Below, piece by piece: positions 11,950 to 22,717 of a DNA stretch of 64,000 nucleotides. The notes below the pieces were generated by a model. The model had not been told where the DNA came from. It searched no databases and was given only the letters and a program-made list of their open reading frames with translations. Every line of letters begins with the position of its first letter. Position 1 is the first letter of the stretch. The DNA is from Schistocephalus solidus. Its lineage: Eukaryota; Platyhelminthes; Cestoda; Diphyllobothriidea; Diphyllobothriidae. The translations under genes and the position numbers were made by a program. The stretch is from contig WEDG01004536.1 of assembly GCA_017591395.1 (NCBI GenBank), positions 23,501 to 87,500 of the forward strand, written 5' to 3'.

Positions 11950-13812
11950 CAACGGCTGCGGGAGATGCAGGATGCCTGGATGATCCGAAAGGCTGAGGAA
12001 ATCCAGGGGTATACGGACCGCAATTAAATGAAAAACGTTTTCAAAGCCATCAAGGCCATCTACGGCCCGTGTGTCAAGGGGTCCGCACCGCTGCTCAGCT
12101 CTGACTGCACAACAATGCTGACAGAGAAATCGCAAATTCTGAAGCGGGGGGCCCAGCACTTCAGAGGTGTCCTTAATTGCTCATCAGCCATCTCCAATGC
12201 TGCCATTGACCATCTCCCTCAAGTGGACACGAACAATGACCTGGATCTACTGCCTTCCCTTCCAGAAACCATCCGGGCAGTGCAGCAGATTTCCAGCGGA
12301 AAAGCACCGGGATTCGACGCAATCCCACCGGAAGTCTACAAGCACGGTGGGCCCCGGCTGATGGCAGAACTTACAACACTCTTCCAGGAGATGTGGCGCC
12401 AAGGACAAGTTCCTCAGGATTTCAAAGACGCGACCATCGTCCATCTCTAAAAACGGAAGGGGAACCTAGAAAACTCTGTGATAATCACAGAGGCATCTCG
12501 TTGCTCAACATCGCCGGGAAGATCTTGGCCCTTATCCTTCTCAATCGTCTTAACGGTCACCTAGAGCAGGGCCTGCTCCCGGAAAGCCAATGTGGCTTCC
12601 GCCGACACCGCGGAACAATCGATATGATCTTTGCCGCCCGCCAGCAACAAGAGAAGTGTCAGGAGATGCGAACTCACCTATACACTACCTTCGTGGATCT
12701 AACGAAAGCCTTTGACACGGTGAATCGTGACGAACTGTGAAGAGTCATGCAGAAATTTGGTTGTCCTGAGCAGTTCACGCACATAGTGCGTCAGCTTCAT
12801 GACGGGATGACGGCGCACGTCACTGACAACGGGACGGTATCCGAAGCATTCGCAGTGACCAACGGAGTGAAACAGGGCTGCGTACTGGCCCCCACCCTCT
12901 TCAGTCTCATGTTCTCGGCTATGCTGATGGACGCCTACCGTGATTAGCAGCCTGGTATCCGCATCGCCTACAGAACTGACGGGCACCTTCTCTACAGTCG
13001 GCGTATGCAGGCTCCAATGCGCGTGTCTACGACTACAGTCCGTGACTTGCTCTTCGCGGACGACTGCGCCCTTAACACCGTGACGGAGGAGGACATTCAA
13101 AGGAGCATGGACCTCTTCGCCAAAGGCTGTGCCGATTTTGGATTAATAATCAGTACAGCCAAAACGGTTGTCATGCACTAGCCGCCACCCAGCGCGGAAT
13201 ACAATGCTCCTCGAATCAAATGTCAACGGTGCTCAACTCAAAAACGTGGAAACCTTCGCTTATCTAGGAAGCAAGATGTCGCGCAACACGAGAATCGATG
13301 ACGAGGTTGCCCAACGGATCTCCAAAGCTAGTCAGGCCTTCGGCCGGCTGCAGGCCTCCGTGTGGAATCGCCACGGAATTCACCTGAACACCAAACTGAA
13401 GATGTATAAGGTCGTCGTCTTGTCGACACACCTTTACGGAGCGGACACCTGGACTGTCTACTTGAACCAAGCCAGGAAGCTGAATCACTTTCATCTCAGC
13501 TGCCTCCGCAGAATACTAAAGCTGAGATGGCAAGACAGGATCCCGGACACGGAAGTTCTGGAGCGGACCGGAATCCTCACCATCCATGCCATGCTGAGGC
13601 AAGTGCAACTGCGATGGAGCGGCCACCAGGTAAGAATGGACGACGAGTGACTACCCAAACGACTTTACTACGGTGATGTCGCTACGGGTTCTCGCCGGCA
13701 GGGAGGTCAGCGATGCTACAAGGACACTTTAAAGAAATCGCTGAAGCAACTGCAAATCAACTCTGCGACCTGGGAGGACCTCGCCCAGGAAAGACCGGCA
13801 TGGAGAAGATCA
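11950..13812 (+). pseudogene. LINE reverse transcriptase (nested copy, broken)
   Basis: Continuation of the polyprotein through the RT. Motifs are visible across frames: 'SSGKAPGFDAIPPEVYKHGG' near 12,290, 'FRRHRGTIDMIFAARQ' near 12,600, motif A 'DLTKAFDTVNRD' near 12,695, motif B 'GVKQGCVLAPTLFS' near 12,865 and catalytic 'LFADDCALNT' near 13,050. The thumb is in the 160-residue frame at 13,168-13,650 ('[10 protein letters not shown]', '[15 protein letters not shown]'). Stops fall near 11,947, 12,025, 12,448, 12,738, 12,945, 13,179 and 13,648, with frameshifts near 12,460 and 13,190. The catalytic aspartates survive but the protein cannot be made in one piece. Confidence 0.9.
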
Positions 13813-14733
13813 GTGAAGAATGGTTCAGCAATCTATGAGGCCAACCGGATCGCCGCTGCCAAGGCAAAAAGAGTGGCACGAAAGTCACCAGCGCCCCTGA
13901 CCAACACCGCCAATGCCCAGGCCCTGCCAACATGCCCGCGCTGTCAACGCATCTTCCGCGCGCGAATTGGCTTGGTTGGACATCTTCGGACGCAATGCAC
14001 CAACAATCCGACAATTCCAATTTCTACGTCAAATTCTGCCAACCCTCCTTCTGACTCCCCCACCCTCACTCCTGGCATCAATTCCATTACTCCCACCATC
14101 ATAAAGACCACATCCATCTACTCATCGCCTGTAACCCCCATCACCGCAACCACCACCGCCTTCGCCTTCACTACCACCACCACCATCAGCGATGGGGAAT
14201 CTCTCCTAAGCTGTGCTCAATGCGACCGCACATTCACCTCACGCATCGGCCTGGTCGGTCACTTGCGAATACATCGTACAGAGACCGGTGAGCCAGTGCC
14301 TGGAGCACCATCACACAGCAGAGATTGTCGCCTCCACTGCCCTCACTGTCCTCGCGCATTCACTCATCGCATGGGCCTATTCGGTCACATGCGCATCCAT
14401 GACAGCGGAATTCACCAAAATGCCGACAACACCGATACACCATGCACACCCTCCGCTCCTGCCATTCTTAGCGCCCCTGCCACCCCCACTACCATGAATG
14501 ACATCCTCCCAGCCTCTACCAATTTCTCCTGCCCACACTGCGCACGCAACTTCAACTCACGCATCGGCCTGCTCGGTCACCTGCGAATCCATCGCACGGA
14601 GGCTGGTGAGCCAGTGCCTGGGGCTCCGACATTCATTCGACGCGCCCGCCTCCACTGCCCTCACTGCTCCTGCAAATTTACACACCGCATGGGCCTATTA
14701 AGACACGTGCGCCTCCATGACAACCTCCGGTAA
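13813..14733 (+). CDS. LINE C-terminal zinc-finger array (open frame fragment)
   Basis: A 306-residue open frame forming the C-terminus of the LINE polyprotein. It starts inside the polyprotein ('IYEANRIAAAKAKR'), so the ATG is not a genuine start. Five zinc fingers are seen: '[19 protein letters not shown]' (about residues 40-60, ending C rather than H), '[21 protein letters not shown]' (135-155), 'CPHCPRAFTHRMGLFGHMRIH' (175-195), 'CPHCARNFNSRIGLLGHLRIH' (242-262) and 'CPHCSCKFTHRMGLLRHVRLH' (280-302). Fingers 2-3 and 4-5 form a duplicated pair joined by a 'GEPVPGAP' linker. Low-complexity Thr/Pro/Ser segments separate the groups. Likely role: binding of RNA template or DNA target; inferred. 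Confidence 0.88.
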   Translation: MKNGSAIYEANRIAAAKAKRVARKSPAPLTNTANAQALPTCPRCQRIFRARIGLVGHLRTQCTNNPTIPISTSNSANPPSDSPTLTPGINSITPTIIKTTSIYSSPVTPITATTTAFAFTTTTTISDGESLLSCAQCDRTFTSRIGLVGHLRIHRTETGEPVPGAPSHSRDCRLHCPHCPRAFTHRMGLFGHMRIHDSGIHQNADNTDTPCTPSAPAILSAPATPTTMNDILPASTNFSCPHCARNFNSRIGLLGHLRIHRTEAGEPVPGAPTFIRRARLHCPHCSCKFTHRMGLLRHVRLHDNLR

Positions 14734-15596
14734 ACCACCGGAGGCTAAGCTACATCAGCGCACACTACCTACACCAATGCATTGACAACACCCTCACTAT
14801 CACCATTTACCAGAGTATATCACGGTTTTCTAGAAACCGTGGCTGGGAAGTCTGCCAATCTGACGCTTCCACCAGACCACGCTGTCGGCTCAGTGTATAT
14901 GCTGTGTGTTTCGAGTGGCTGACCAGTGGACTGGGAGTCAGATGGCGATGGCTGCTCCATATCCCCTGAGTAAGTGAATCCTGGTGTGTGCGTTATGGGG
15001 GCCAGGTCGTGCTGTGGCGCGCGAAGACGGATACGCCGATCCGTCAGCCAATGCGCCCACTCCCACATCAAGCAACTGACCGGCTCGGACAATGTCTGAT
15101 GGTGGGGGTTGGGGAGAGATTGAGGTCGACAGCTCACCGCATGTTCCTCACTAAAACAATCTGACGCGCCTGAAACTATCACGGTGCACTAAAAGCCGTG
15201 GCTTGGAAGGTTGCCAACTGACGGGATAACTCGGACCGCGTGGTCAGTCCAATGTGTGTTTTGTGTGGAGTGGCTGACTGGCGGATTGAGAGTCAGGTTG
15301 CAATGGCTCCTTCTTACTGTGGCCTTTATGGCACTCCCACTCCGTGGGATCCGAGCCAGGTGTGGTGGCAGGCCCAGGGGCGGCTACGGCCGCACCAGCC
15401 ACTTGCGCCCTCTCCCATCTCCGGTCTTCTTGACTCTGTCTTAACACCGGACTCAGGTGGGGAGGAGAAGAGAGTGCGGTAGCTGCAGCGCAAGGCTACT
15501 ATCACTTAAAACTAATTCACGCGCAAGTCACCGTCCCTGCACCACCTGGTGTAGAGCATACGGTGGACCTCATCGAAATCGACGGTCGAACTGCCG
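14734..15596 (+). other. 3' untranslated region of nested LINE
   Basis: An 860-bp segment between the last stop and the target duplication, repeated in several other places in this window (6,640-7,349; 19,690-20,460; 27,590-27,830; 35,590-36,450; 39,720-40,530). Two inverted pairs 'CACGG..CCGTG' occur near 14,820-14,845 and 15,178-15,205. No homopolymer tail is present. The terminal block contains 'CGGTGGACCTCATCGAAATC', retained even in very decayed copies, and may be the RT recognition site; that role is inferred. Confidence 0.8.
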
Positions 15597-15608
15597 ATTC
15601 AACTTACC
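15597..15608. repeat. Right target-site duplication of nested LINE
   Basis: Exact second copy of ATTCAACTTACC (first at 10,197-10,208). It is the point where the host LINE endonuclease half resumes on the minus strand. Confidence 0.93.
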
Positions 15609-16545
15609 TTGTGGCCGCTTACCTTGGGGTCTCCTGCGGGGTTGCAGACGGAGCCTTATCTTGGAGATGACGAGGCGGTGATCCGTCCATCCATCGGCAT
15701 CGGGGATCGCCTTTGTCACCAGTACGTCCTGTTTATCGCGCCTCCGGACGAGAACATAGTCCAAGAGGTGCCAGTGTCTCGATCGAGGATGTACTCAGGT
15801 CGCCTTTTGCCGCTTTGGGAGGCGGAAGAAGGTGTTAGTCAGAATCATGCGCTGTTCAGCGCAGGTTCGTAAGAGAAGAAGACCGTTGTCATTGAAGCCA
15901 GCGAGACCATGGGGACCCAGCACTCCTCTCCACGAAGAACGGTCTGTGCTGACACGGGCGTTTAAGTCACCAAGGACAATTAACTTATACACCTTCGGCA
16001 CAGTCGCCAAGAGGGAGTGTAGATCCTCGTAGAATTTGTCCTTCGCCGCATCAGAGCTCGTCATTGGTGGAGCGTAGGCACTGATGATGGTTGTGAACTT
16101 GTCTCCCCGAAGTGGCAGGCGGAGGCACATAAGGTGATCATTTATACCCTGCGGTAGACAGGGCAGACGTCCCACGAAGCCGTTCTGAATGGCAAAGGTG
16201 ACACCAGTGTCGCGTCTCTCTGTTTTTGGTCGGCCGCTCCAGAAGAAGGTGTAGCCGGCACCTACCTCCTCCAGCTAACCTTGTTCAGAGAATCGGGTCT
16301 CGCTGAGAGCAGCAATTTCAACCTTGTAGCGCGCCAGCTCCCGAGTGACAAACGCCGTCCTCCGTTCCGGTCGGTTGCTCCTCCGATTGTCTAAAATGGA
16401 ACGAACATTCCAGGCTGCTATTGTGAGCGGACTCACCCGAGCACCCCGGAGGGTACACCGAAGGGTACGGTTGATATTGTTTAGAGTTTTTCGACCGCAT
16501 GTAATTGCAGTCTGCTAGGCATGGTCTGCTGCAGCCTGTCACTAA
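15609..16545 (-). pseudogene. AP endonuclease half of the host LINE
   Basis: Reverse-strand relative of the endonuclease at 10,654-11,949. Retained signatures include a degenerate N-terminal block (16,318-16,575 frame), '[12 protein letters not shown]' and a 'GDLNARV' version of the usual GDFN motif in the frame 15,795-16,175, and 'MDYVLVRRRD' with 'GWTDHRLV' in the frame 15,570-15,764. The open frames are broken between them, so it is a pseudogene. Its 3' end stops exactly at the 12-bp duplication and its missing continuation is the RT half at 10,196 and below. Homology to other copies fades at about 16,545, so the leader is missing and the host copy was probably 5'-truncated. Confidence 0.88.
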
Positions 16546-16619
16546 AGAAGAAATTGAATGTCCCAATGCTGGCATTACTCTCTCTCTTCCCAGACACCTG
16601 TTACAGGGCTGGCGATGAT

Positions 16620-17290
16620 GTTTTATGTTCGTACTGGCCTAGATCAAGTCGTTTCATGGACCTTCTTCGCTGCGGAATTCTCGAAAAATCCCATTCTACA
16701 CATCACACACTCTTTGCGGGTCCAACACGTGTGATCCATACCAAGCAACCTGTGGGATACAATGACCACAACTCGACCTCCCAAATTAACTGCATATCTT
16801 TCTTGACCAACTTATCTGGTGATGGTAAATCCATAGTGGACATACGCTTTCAAAATTTTCTTCCAAACCCTGTCATTATCCAGACAGGTCCTTTTATTTG
16901 AATGCTCTAATTTTATCAATTTACTGAGAATAAGCTGCCATTAAGTATCATATACGTCTACCATTATTTTCTTCAGGGCAAGGTTAGGTTTCCAGGTTTG
17001 CGCTCTTTCCAAGTCATTTCAAATACTGTTAATTTTGTCTCAAGTATTACCTTTTTGGATATTTAAGCAAGGAAGATTACGGTGCGTTGTTGCAATTGAG
17101 TTTGTTAAACTGAGAATATAGTAGAAACCACGTGAAATGGCTCTTCTACTGTCTTGATAGACCAAAATGAGGCACGCTTTGTTAGAACTGAAGTGAGGCT
17201 ACTAAAATCCTTCATTATTTTCACACACGAGTGTGACACTAGTTGGACAGAGGCTTCGTATCGCATGCATGTGCATGCATGCATGTGGTG
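16620..17290 (-). repeat. Dispersed repeat R2, inverted copy
   Basis: Reverse complement of 3,495-4,165: 'CAGACAGGTCCTTTTATTTG' near 16,885 mirrors the 3,890 block, and 'AGGCACGCTTTGTTAGAACT' near 17,170 mirrors the 3,620 block. Another copy in the opposite orientation follows at 18,150. No coding signal. Confidence 0.7.
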
Positions 17291-18149
17291 CTGGTTGGAC
17301 GGAGGCTTCGTATCACATCGTCCACTACTCCTAATCATGTCGCCAGATAATGGTCTGGAAACCGAGGTAGCCATTTCTAGCTGGGAGTCACTTAAACCAT
17401 TTCTAACCGTCAATACCCAGTGATATCACAGGCTTCACACCAGATGTTTTGACCAGTAGTCACTTTATCATCAAGCGCATCGGTACCAGCATATACACCT
17501 GCACCTCAACCCTAAGGGCAGGCAACTTTGTAAGGTGTGAAACACTCCACCGTGTAGGTTAACTTGTCACGCATACGTGCACAGCCTTTGGCACTCCACA
17601 GCAGATCGCCGTGATCACGCTCGTTCGAGTTGACGTTGTTCATGCACATGCATGCTTACTGTCGGTCTTAAGTCCTGCTGATATGTGCAGCAGACACAGG
17701 TAGTGCAGCAGACTAAGATCAGAATTTTACGTATGACGCAACTTGTGTCAGCTGATACCCGTGATAACTTTTGGCACACATTGATGCAAGTGCACAATAA
17801 ACTGACAAGGTGCAGAAGAAAGCGGGCTTGGCAAACATATTCGTCAGCAGCGCATACAAAGGTGTAAATCAGCTAGGCTAGCCAGACTTACGCAGCTCTA
17901 TTTCCACGACTACACCATATTTAGCTTATATACAAGGACAGTTAGCCTGTAGATGGGTGGAGGTTCGTGCTACCGAGCACAAACTGCCCCACTATGCGTG
18001 TCAACCGGGACGTGATGAAGACACAACTCATGCAGCAGTCTTCAAAGAAAGAATGGTGGGGCGAAATTGGAATGTACAGAATTAAGTCGAGTATCCTTAA
18101 ACCCGGATGCCTCAGTTTCTCATTTTAACCCACACCAACCATGCTGATA
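17291..18149. other. No recognisable gene; tandem echo of R2 edge
   Basis: A short sequence 'GGTTGGACGGAGGCTTCGTATC' type block near 17,295-17,320 repeats one at 17,235-17,260, separated by an alternating CATG run (17,265-17,285). The remainder has only short frames without domains. Confidence 0.45.
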
Positions 18150-18722
18150 GCAAACTGGCAAAATGCTTGGGAGTAGTGGCCGATGTGATAGGAAGTCTCC
18201 GTCCAACCAGCGTCACGCGCACGTGTGACAATAATGAAGGACTAAAGCAGCCTCAGTTCGGTTCTAACAAAGAGTGCCTCATTTCTGTCTACCAAGACAG
18301 TAGAAGAGCCATTTCACGTTGTTCATACAAAATTATCAGTCTAACAAACTCACTTGCCAGCACGCACCGTAATCTTACGTGCTTTAATATCCAAAAAGGT
18401 AGTACTTGAGACAAAATTCAGAGTATTTTAAATTACTGGGGGAGCGCGCTTACCTGGAATACTAACCTTGGCCTCAGGAAAACAGTGGTAAACGTGTATA
18501 AATCTTTATGGCATGTTATATGCTGTAAATGTATAAAATCAGAGCAACCAAATAAAAGGGCCTGTCTGGCCAATGGCTGAATTTGGAAGCCATTTTTGCG
18601 AGCATATGTCCTCGCTGGATAAACCATCACCATCAGTCTTACAAACTAAAATGCAGCAACGTGCCGTAACCTTACATGCTTTTATATCTAAAAAGATAAT
18701 ACTTGAGTTAAAATTGAGAATT
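18150..18722 (+). repeat. Dispersed repeat R2, copy 3, plus tail echo
   Basis: High similarity to 3,520-3,965, including 'TTCTAACAAAGAGTGCCTCA' and 'AATAAAAGGGCCTGTCTGGC'. From 18,640 to 18,722 a second, diverged version of its middle part follows ('GCCGTAACCTTACATGCTTT'), giving a local partial tandem. It abuts a truncated LINE at about 18,725. Confidence 0.65.
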
Positions 18723-18724
18723 CT

Positions 18725-19682
18725 TTGGTGGGGGCATAGACGCTGATGGTAGCGAACTTGTATCCTCGAAGAGGCAGGCGGAGGCTCATCAGGCTAACAT
18801 TGATACCCTGTGGCAGACAGGGCAGATGTCCCACAATATCATTCATGATGAAAAAGTAGACACAAGCTTTGCATCTCTTTGCCTTTGGGTGGCCGCTCTA
18901 GAAGGACCCGTAGCCGGCATCCACCTCCTCCAGCTGATCCTGCTCAGAGAATCGGGTCTCGCTGAGAGCAGCAATGTCCACATTGTAGCGCGCCAGTTCC
19001 CGAGCGACTAGCGCCGTCCTCCGTTCCGGCTGGTTGCTCCTAGGATTGTCTAAAAGGGAACAAACATTCAAGGCTGCTAGTGTATGTGGACTCACCCGAG
19101 CAGCCTGGAGAGTATGGCGAGGGGGATGAGGACGGGGGGTATTGTTGTTTGTTTGAGTTTTACGACCGCGTATTTTACGATCTGCGAGCCGCGGCCGGCT
19201 GCAGAAGACGTGATAACAAGCATTTGTTTGGGACACCTTTTCTAGCCCCTTCCCCCGCGAGGAGGCAAGCCGTGCTGTCCCTAATTAGGGCTGCTCGGAC
19301 ATCTCAGATGGCTGCCGAACTCCACTATGGGTCATGGTTTTTTTTAATGGAAGAGCGACCCGAATAAGCCTGGGCCGCCTACGGGGTTGCTGTCGCCCCC
19401 ACCGTAGGACTTTTACAGAGGAGGGAGGTGGGAAGTTCAGGAGTTAGACATACCGGGAGTGGAGGCACACACAACACCGGGTACCCTCACCTGGTTTAGC
19501 CCGCCTGTCGTGACAGTTGCCCAGTGTGTGGCCGCTGGGAAGAACCCAACTCCGAGGAACCACATGTGAGACTTGGGTATCAGTTAGAGGTGGCCACAGG
19601 AGCATTCACCACCACTACGAGACAAATGGAGCGATAAAATGCTATCTGTGTGGTACTACCCCGCACACAATCACAAACCCAC
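18725..19682 (-). mobile_element. Truncated zinc-finger LINE: leader plus N-terminal endonuclease
   Basis: Minus-strand copy with the complete leader (19,240-19,682) and the first part of the endonuclease. The frame at 18,898-19,236 has 112 residues and ends after the catalytic 'LSETRF' motif in 'GYGSF'; weaker homology continues to about 18,725 ('SAYAPPP' region). It lacks everything downstream. Loss of the 3' half is not how LINE insertions usually fail, since they truncate at the 5' end, so a later deletion or rearrangement is likely. Its 5' end lies about 10 bases from the 3' end of the next copy. Confidence 0.8.
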
Positions 19683-19689
19683 GCACGAC

Positions 19690-20958
19690 AGTTTGACCGT
19701 CGATTTCGATGAGGTCCACCGTATGCTCCACGGAAGGGTGGTGCAGGGACGGTGACTTGCGCATGAATTAGTTTTAAGTGATAGTGGCTTTGCGCTGCAG
19801 CTTTCGCACTCTCTCCTCCTCCCCCACCTGAGCCCGGTGTCAAGACAGAGTCAAGAAGACCGGAGATGGGAGAGGGCGCAGGTGGCTGGCGCGGCGGGAG
19901 CCACTCCTGGGTGTACCACCACACCTGGCACGGATCCCACAGAGTGGGAGTGCCATAAAGGCCACATTAAGAAGGAGCCATTGCAGCCTGACTCTCATTC
20001 CGCCAGACAGCCACTCCGCACAAAACACACATTGGGCTGAACACGCGGTCCGAGTCATCCCGTCAGTTGGCAACCTTCCAAGCCACGGCTTTTACCGCAC
20101 CATCATAGTTTCAAACGCATCAGATTGTTTATAGATTGAGCTGTTAACCTCACTCTCTCCCCCACCCCACAATCCGACTACCATCCAAGCCAGTCAGTTG
20201 TCTGATGTGGGAGTGGGCACATTGGCTGGCGGGTCGTGGTACCCGCCTTTGCGTGCCACAGCACAACCTGGCCCCAATAACGCACACACCAGGATTTACT
20301 TAATCAAGAGGATATGGAAGAGATATGGCCGTCTGACTCCCAGTCCACTGGTCAGCCACTCGGCACATACAGCATATACACTGGGCCGACGGCGTGGTCT
20401 GGTGTAAGCGTCAGATTGGCAGCCTTCCAAGCCACGGTTTCTAGGAAACCGTGATTTTATCAGGTGCATTATGATGATTGTGAGAGTGTTGTCTATGTAT
20501 AAGTGTAGATGGTGTGCGCTGCTGTGGCTTAGCCTCCGGTGGTTTACCGCAGGTTGTCGTGGAGGCGCATGTGTCCTAATAGGCCCATGTGGTGTGTAAA
20601 TGTGCAGGAGCAGTGAGGGCAGTGGAGGCAGGCGCGTCGACTGTAGGTCGGAGCGCCAGGGCACTTGTTCACCAGCCTCCGTGCGATGGATTCGCAGGTG
20701 ACCGACCAGGTCGATGCGTGAGTTGAAGTTGTGGGTGTAGTGGTGGCAGGAGAAATCGGTAGAGGCTGGGGGGATGTCATTTATGGTAGTGGGGTGTCAG
20801 GGGCGCTAAGAATGGCAGGAGCGAAGGGTGTGCATGGTGTATCGGTGTTGCCGGCATTGTAGTGAATTCCGCTCTCATGGATGCGCATGTGACCGAATAG
20901 ACCCATTCGATGAGTAAATGCACGAGGACAGTGAGGGCAGTGGAGGCGGCGATCTCTG
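19690..20958 (-). mobile_element. 5'-truncated zinc-finger LINE: zinc fingers and 3' UTR
   Basis: Minus-strand copy containing the last zinc fingers (about 20,460-20,958) followed by the full 3' untranslated region (19,690-20,460). The fingers are spread over shifted frames: for instance a Cys/His pattern can be read on the minus strand at 20,890-20,955 and 20,690-20,750, in which the first cysteine pair is partly changed. The junction with the leader of the copy at 18,725-19,682 puts two copies head to tail. Confidence 0.75.
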
Positions 20959-21055
20959 TGAGGAACATGCGCTGAGCTGTCTACCTCACTCTCTCCCCCA
21001 CCCCCACAGTCAAAACGCTGTCCGAGCCGGTCAGTTGTCTGATGCTGAACGTATA
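20959..21055 (-). repeat. Shard of zinc-finger LINE 3' UTR
   Basis: Matches the interior of the 3' UTR ('GCGCTGAGCTGT', 'CTCACTCTCTCCCCCACCCC', 'GAGCCGGTCAGTTG'; compare 7,020-7,100) but follows directly on a zinc-finger segment, so about 500 bases normally in between are absent. It marks a recombination or deletion breakpoint near 20,958. Confidence 0.65.
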
Positions 21056-21189
21056 CACGAGCAGTACAGGAACCCTAAATATAAGTGTAACAGCAGGTAG
21101 GGTTCAAAAGTATTCAGCAACTGCAAACGTTTTGCAAAACCGCATGAGACGCTTTCGTAAACTTTCAAATTCGAAGAAGACATCATTTG

Positions 21190-21465
21190 CTACCAAATGA
21201 GTACAAAAAGGAATACTTGTGTGTACGTGTTCGATAAAGTAGAATTGGATTTAAAAGGACAATTAAACTCAATGAGAAAATCATACTACTTGAGTAGTCT
21301 TTCTGCTAGGTGGCCCGAGCCAGGTTCCTTTGAAAGCCTACATCCTGACCTGACTGGAATATCCTGACGATAATAAACACTACAACAACAATTAAGAAGT
21401 TTTTTTGAACTGAAAAAACTTTCAAATTTTTGTTGACATTTTATGAAATAGCTAGTCTACTGTTT
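21190..21465 (+). repeat. AT-rich repeat R1, copy 2
   Basis: Shares with 2,850-3,145 the ordered blocks 'TACTACTTGAGTAG', a 'CTAGGTGG' block and 'GAACTG..AAACTTTCAAATTTTTGTTGACATTTTATGA', which aligns with the 3' blocks at 32,330 and 41,880. Short and without coding capacity. Confidence 0.55.
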
Positions 21466-21843
21466 TCCCGTGTCCAACCAAAATATCAAATAAAACCGCC
21501 AGTGGAAAATGAAACTGCAGTCGGCACCCCTGAAGACAGAGTGAAAAAGACTTAAACACACACACACACGTCCTCAGACATAAATCAGAAGAAGGGGTGA
21601 TCAGGGGAACAATAGGTTTAATGTCCTTAAGTTTCAAAATCAAACAAGATTCAACCGTCGGAGGTGGGTCCTGTATGGAGCCTCACAGTATTTATGGGTT
21701 CTGAACATGCTGGCTCCCCAGCTATTCGTGCAGGATGCACTGCATGGGGGAGGGGAGTCAATGGCTGTCCTGCTGGTTAGTAATTTTTTTCTCCTCGCCT
21801 TGTCTGGGGGCTGTGTCGGCATGGCAAGGGTCATTGAGCTCGT

Positions 21844-22603
21844 CTACACTGCCCACGTTTGTTTTCCAGCACCCACATATCTGTTTCTCATCCTTCGTCT
21901 GCATCTGTCCGTACGCGTGTCATCGGTGGTTGCTGAGGCGTTGCCAGTGTCTCCGTTCCTATCGGGTTGGAGACGCCCAACATCGGTGTTCATGCGCAAA
22001 CTATGTTCATCTGCGTCCGTGTTCACGCCTGACCGGAGGTCTTGCTGGTTTGCGTTCTCCGCAGTTATCCCAACGAATGCGTTGGTGTGTAGCATAGGTT
22101 CCCTCAGACCTGTGTTCTGGCTTGCTATGCGTTTGCTTGCAACCGCGACCAGTCTGACTTCTTGCCTGCGATTCCGTTGATTGAGTCGCACTCGTATGGC
22201 CTGATAGGCTGCCAGGACAATCGTACAACGGTTCATGGAAGTTGGTATGGTTCGCCAGGCTTTGAGCGTTTCTGTGGCTGTTTGGCCGATAACTCGGCCT
22301 ATGATTTCGGCGTTCTGGAACAAAAAGGTGCGGCCAGTGTTCCGCCGATACTGAGAGCTGATCTATCCTTCTGACGGCCCTTGCGGGCTCACTCATGCGG
22401 ATCTGTAGTCGCCTACCAGTCTCTCCGACGTAGTTTGCCTCACAGGAACCGCACTGAATATAATGGACGACATACGCCGTTTCGCCGTGTGACAGGGGGG
22501 CTCTGGGTCTCATGACCAGACGTCTTACTGTCGCCTCAGGTCTGTGGGTGCCACCGATCCGCAGTGGTTGGAAGCAATGAGCCACAGCTTCAGATACGTT
22601 CAC
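21844..22603 (-). pseudogene. GIY-YIG endonuclease of PLE-1
   Basis: The domain that in Penelope elements cuts target DNA. The frame at 22,007-22,603 begins with the RT-to-endonuclease connector and shows 'VVHYIQCGSCEANYVGETGRRL' split here as the GIY-like 'VVHYIQC' (residues 45-51) and 'NYVGETGRR' (56-64). From about 22,320 the homology moves to another frame (21,844-22,323): 'FQNAEIIGR' and 'SMNRC' are the usual C-terminal blocks. The frameshift near 22,320 breaks the protein. Confidence 0.85.
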
Positions 22604-22717
22604 GATATATAGAATTGCCCGCCACTCTTTCGGTTGCTCTATCGTTAGTCTTATAACTTGCCTCAGTTTTCTGCTGCGTTCTATGAAGCTACGAGGATAA
22701 CCATTGGAGTTGAAAAC

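Larger units (their letters stand above)
10209..15596 (+). mobile_element. Near full-length zinc-finger RTE-like LINE, nested copy
   Basis: A 5.39-kb non-LTR retrotransposon with, in order, a 445-bp leader, an AP-type endonuclease, a reverse transcriptase, five C2H2-type zinc fingers and an 860-bp 3' untranslated region. It has no poly(A) tail; the 3' end reads '...CGAACTGCCG'. The boundaries are fixed by the 12-bp duplication. It landed in the opposite orientation inside an older copy of the same family. The endonuclease is open, but the RT carries several stops and at least two frameshifts, so this copy is dead. The RTE-like assignment rests on RT motifs and is family knowledge; a tree would settle it. 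Confidence 0.92.
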
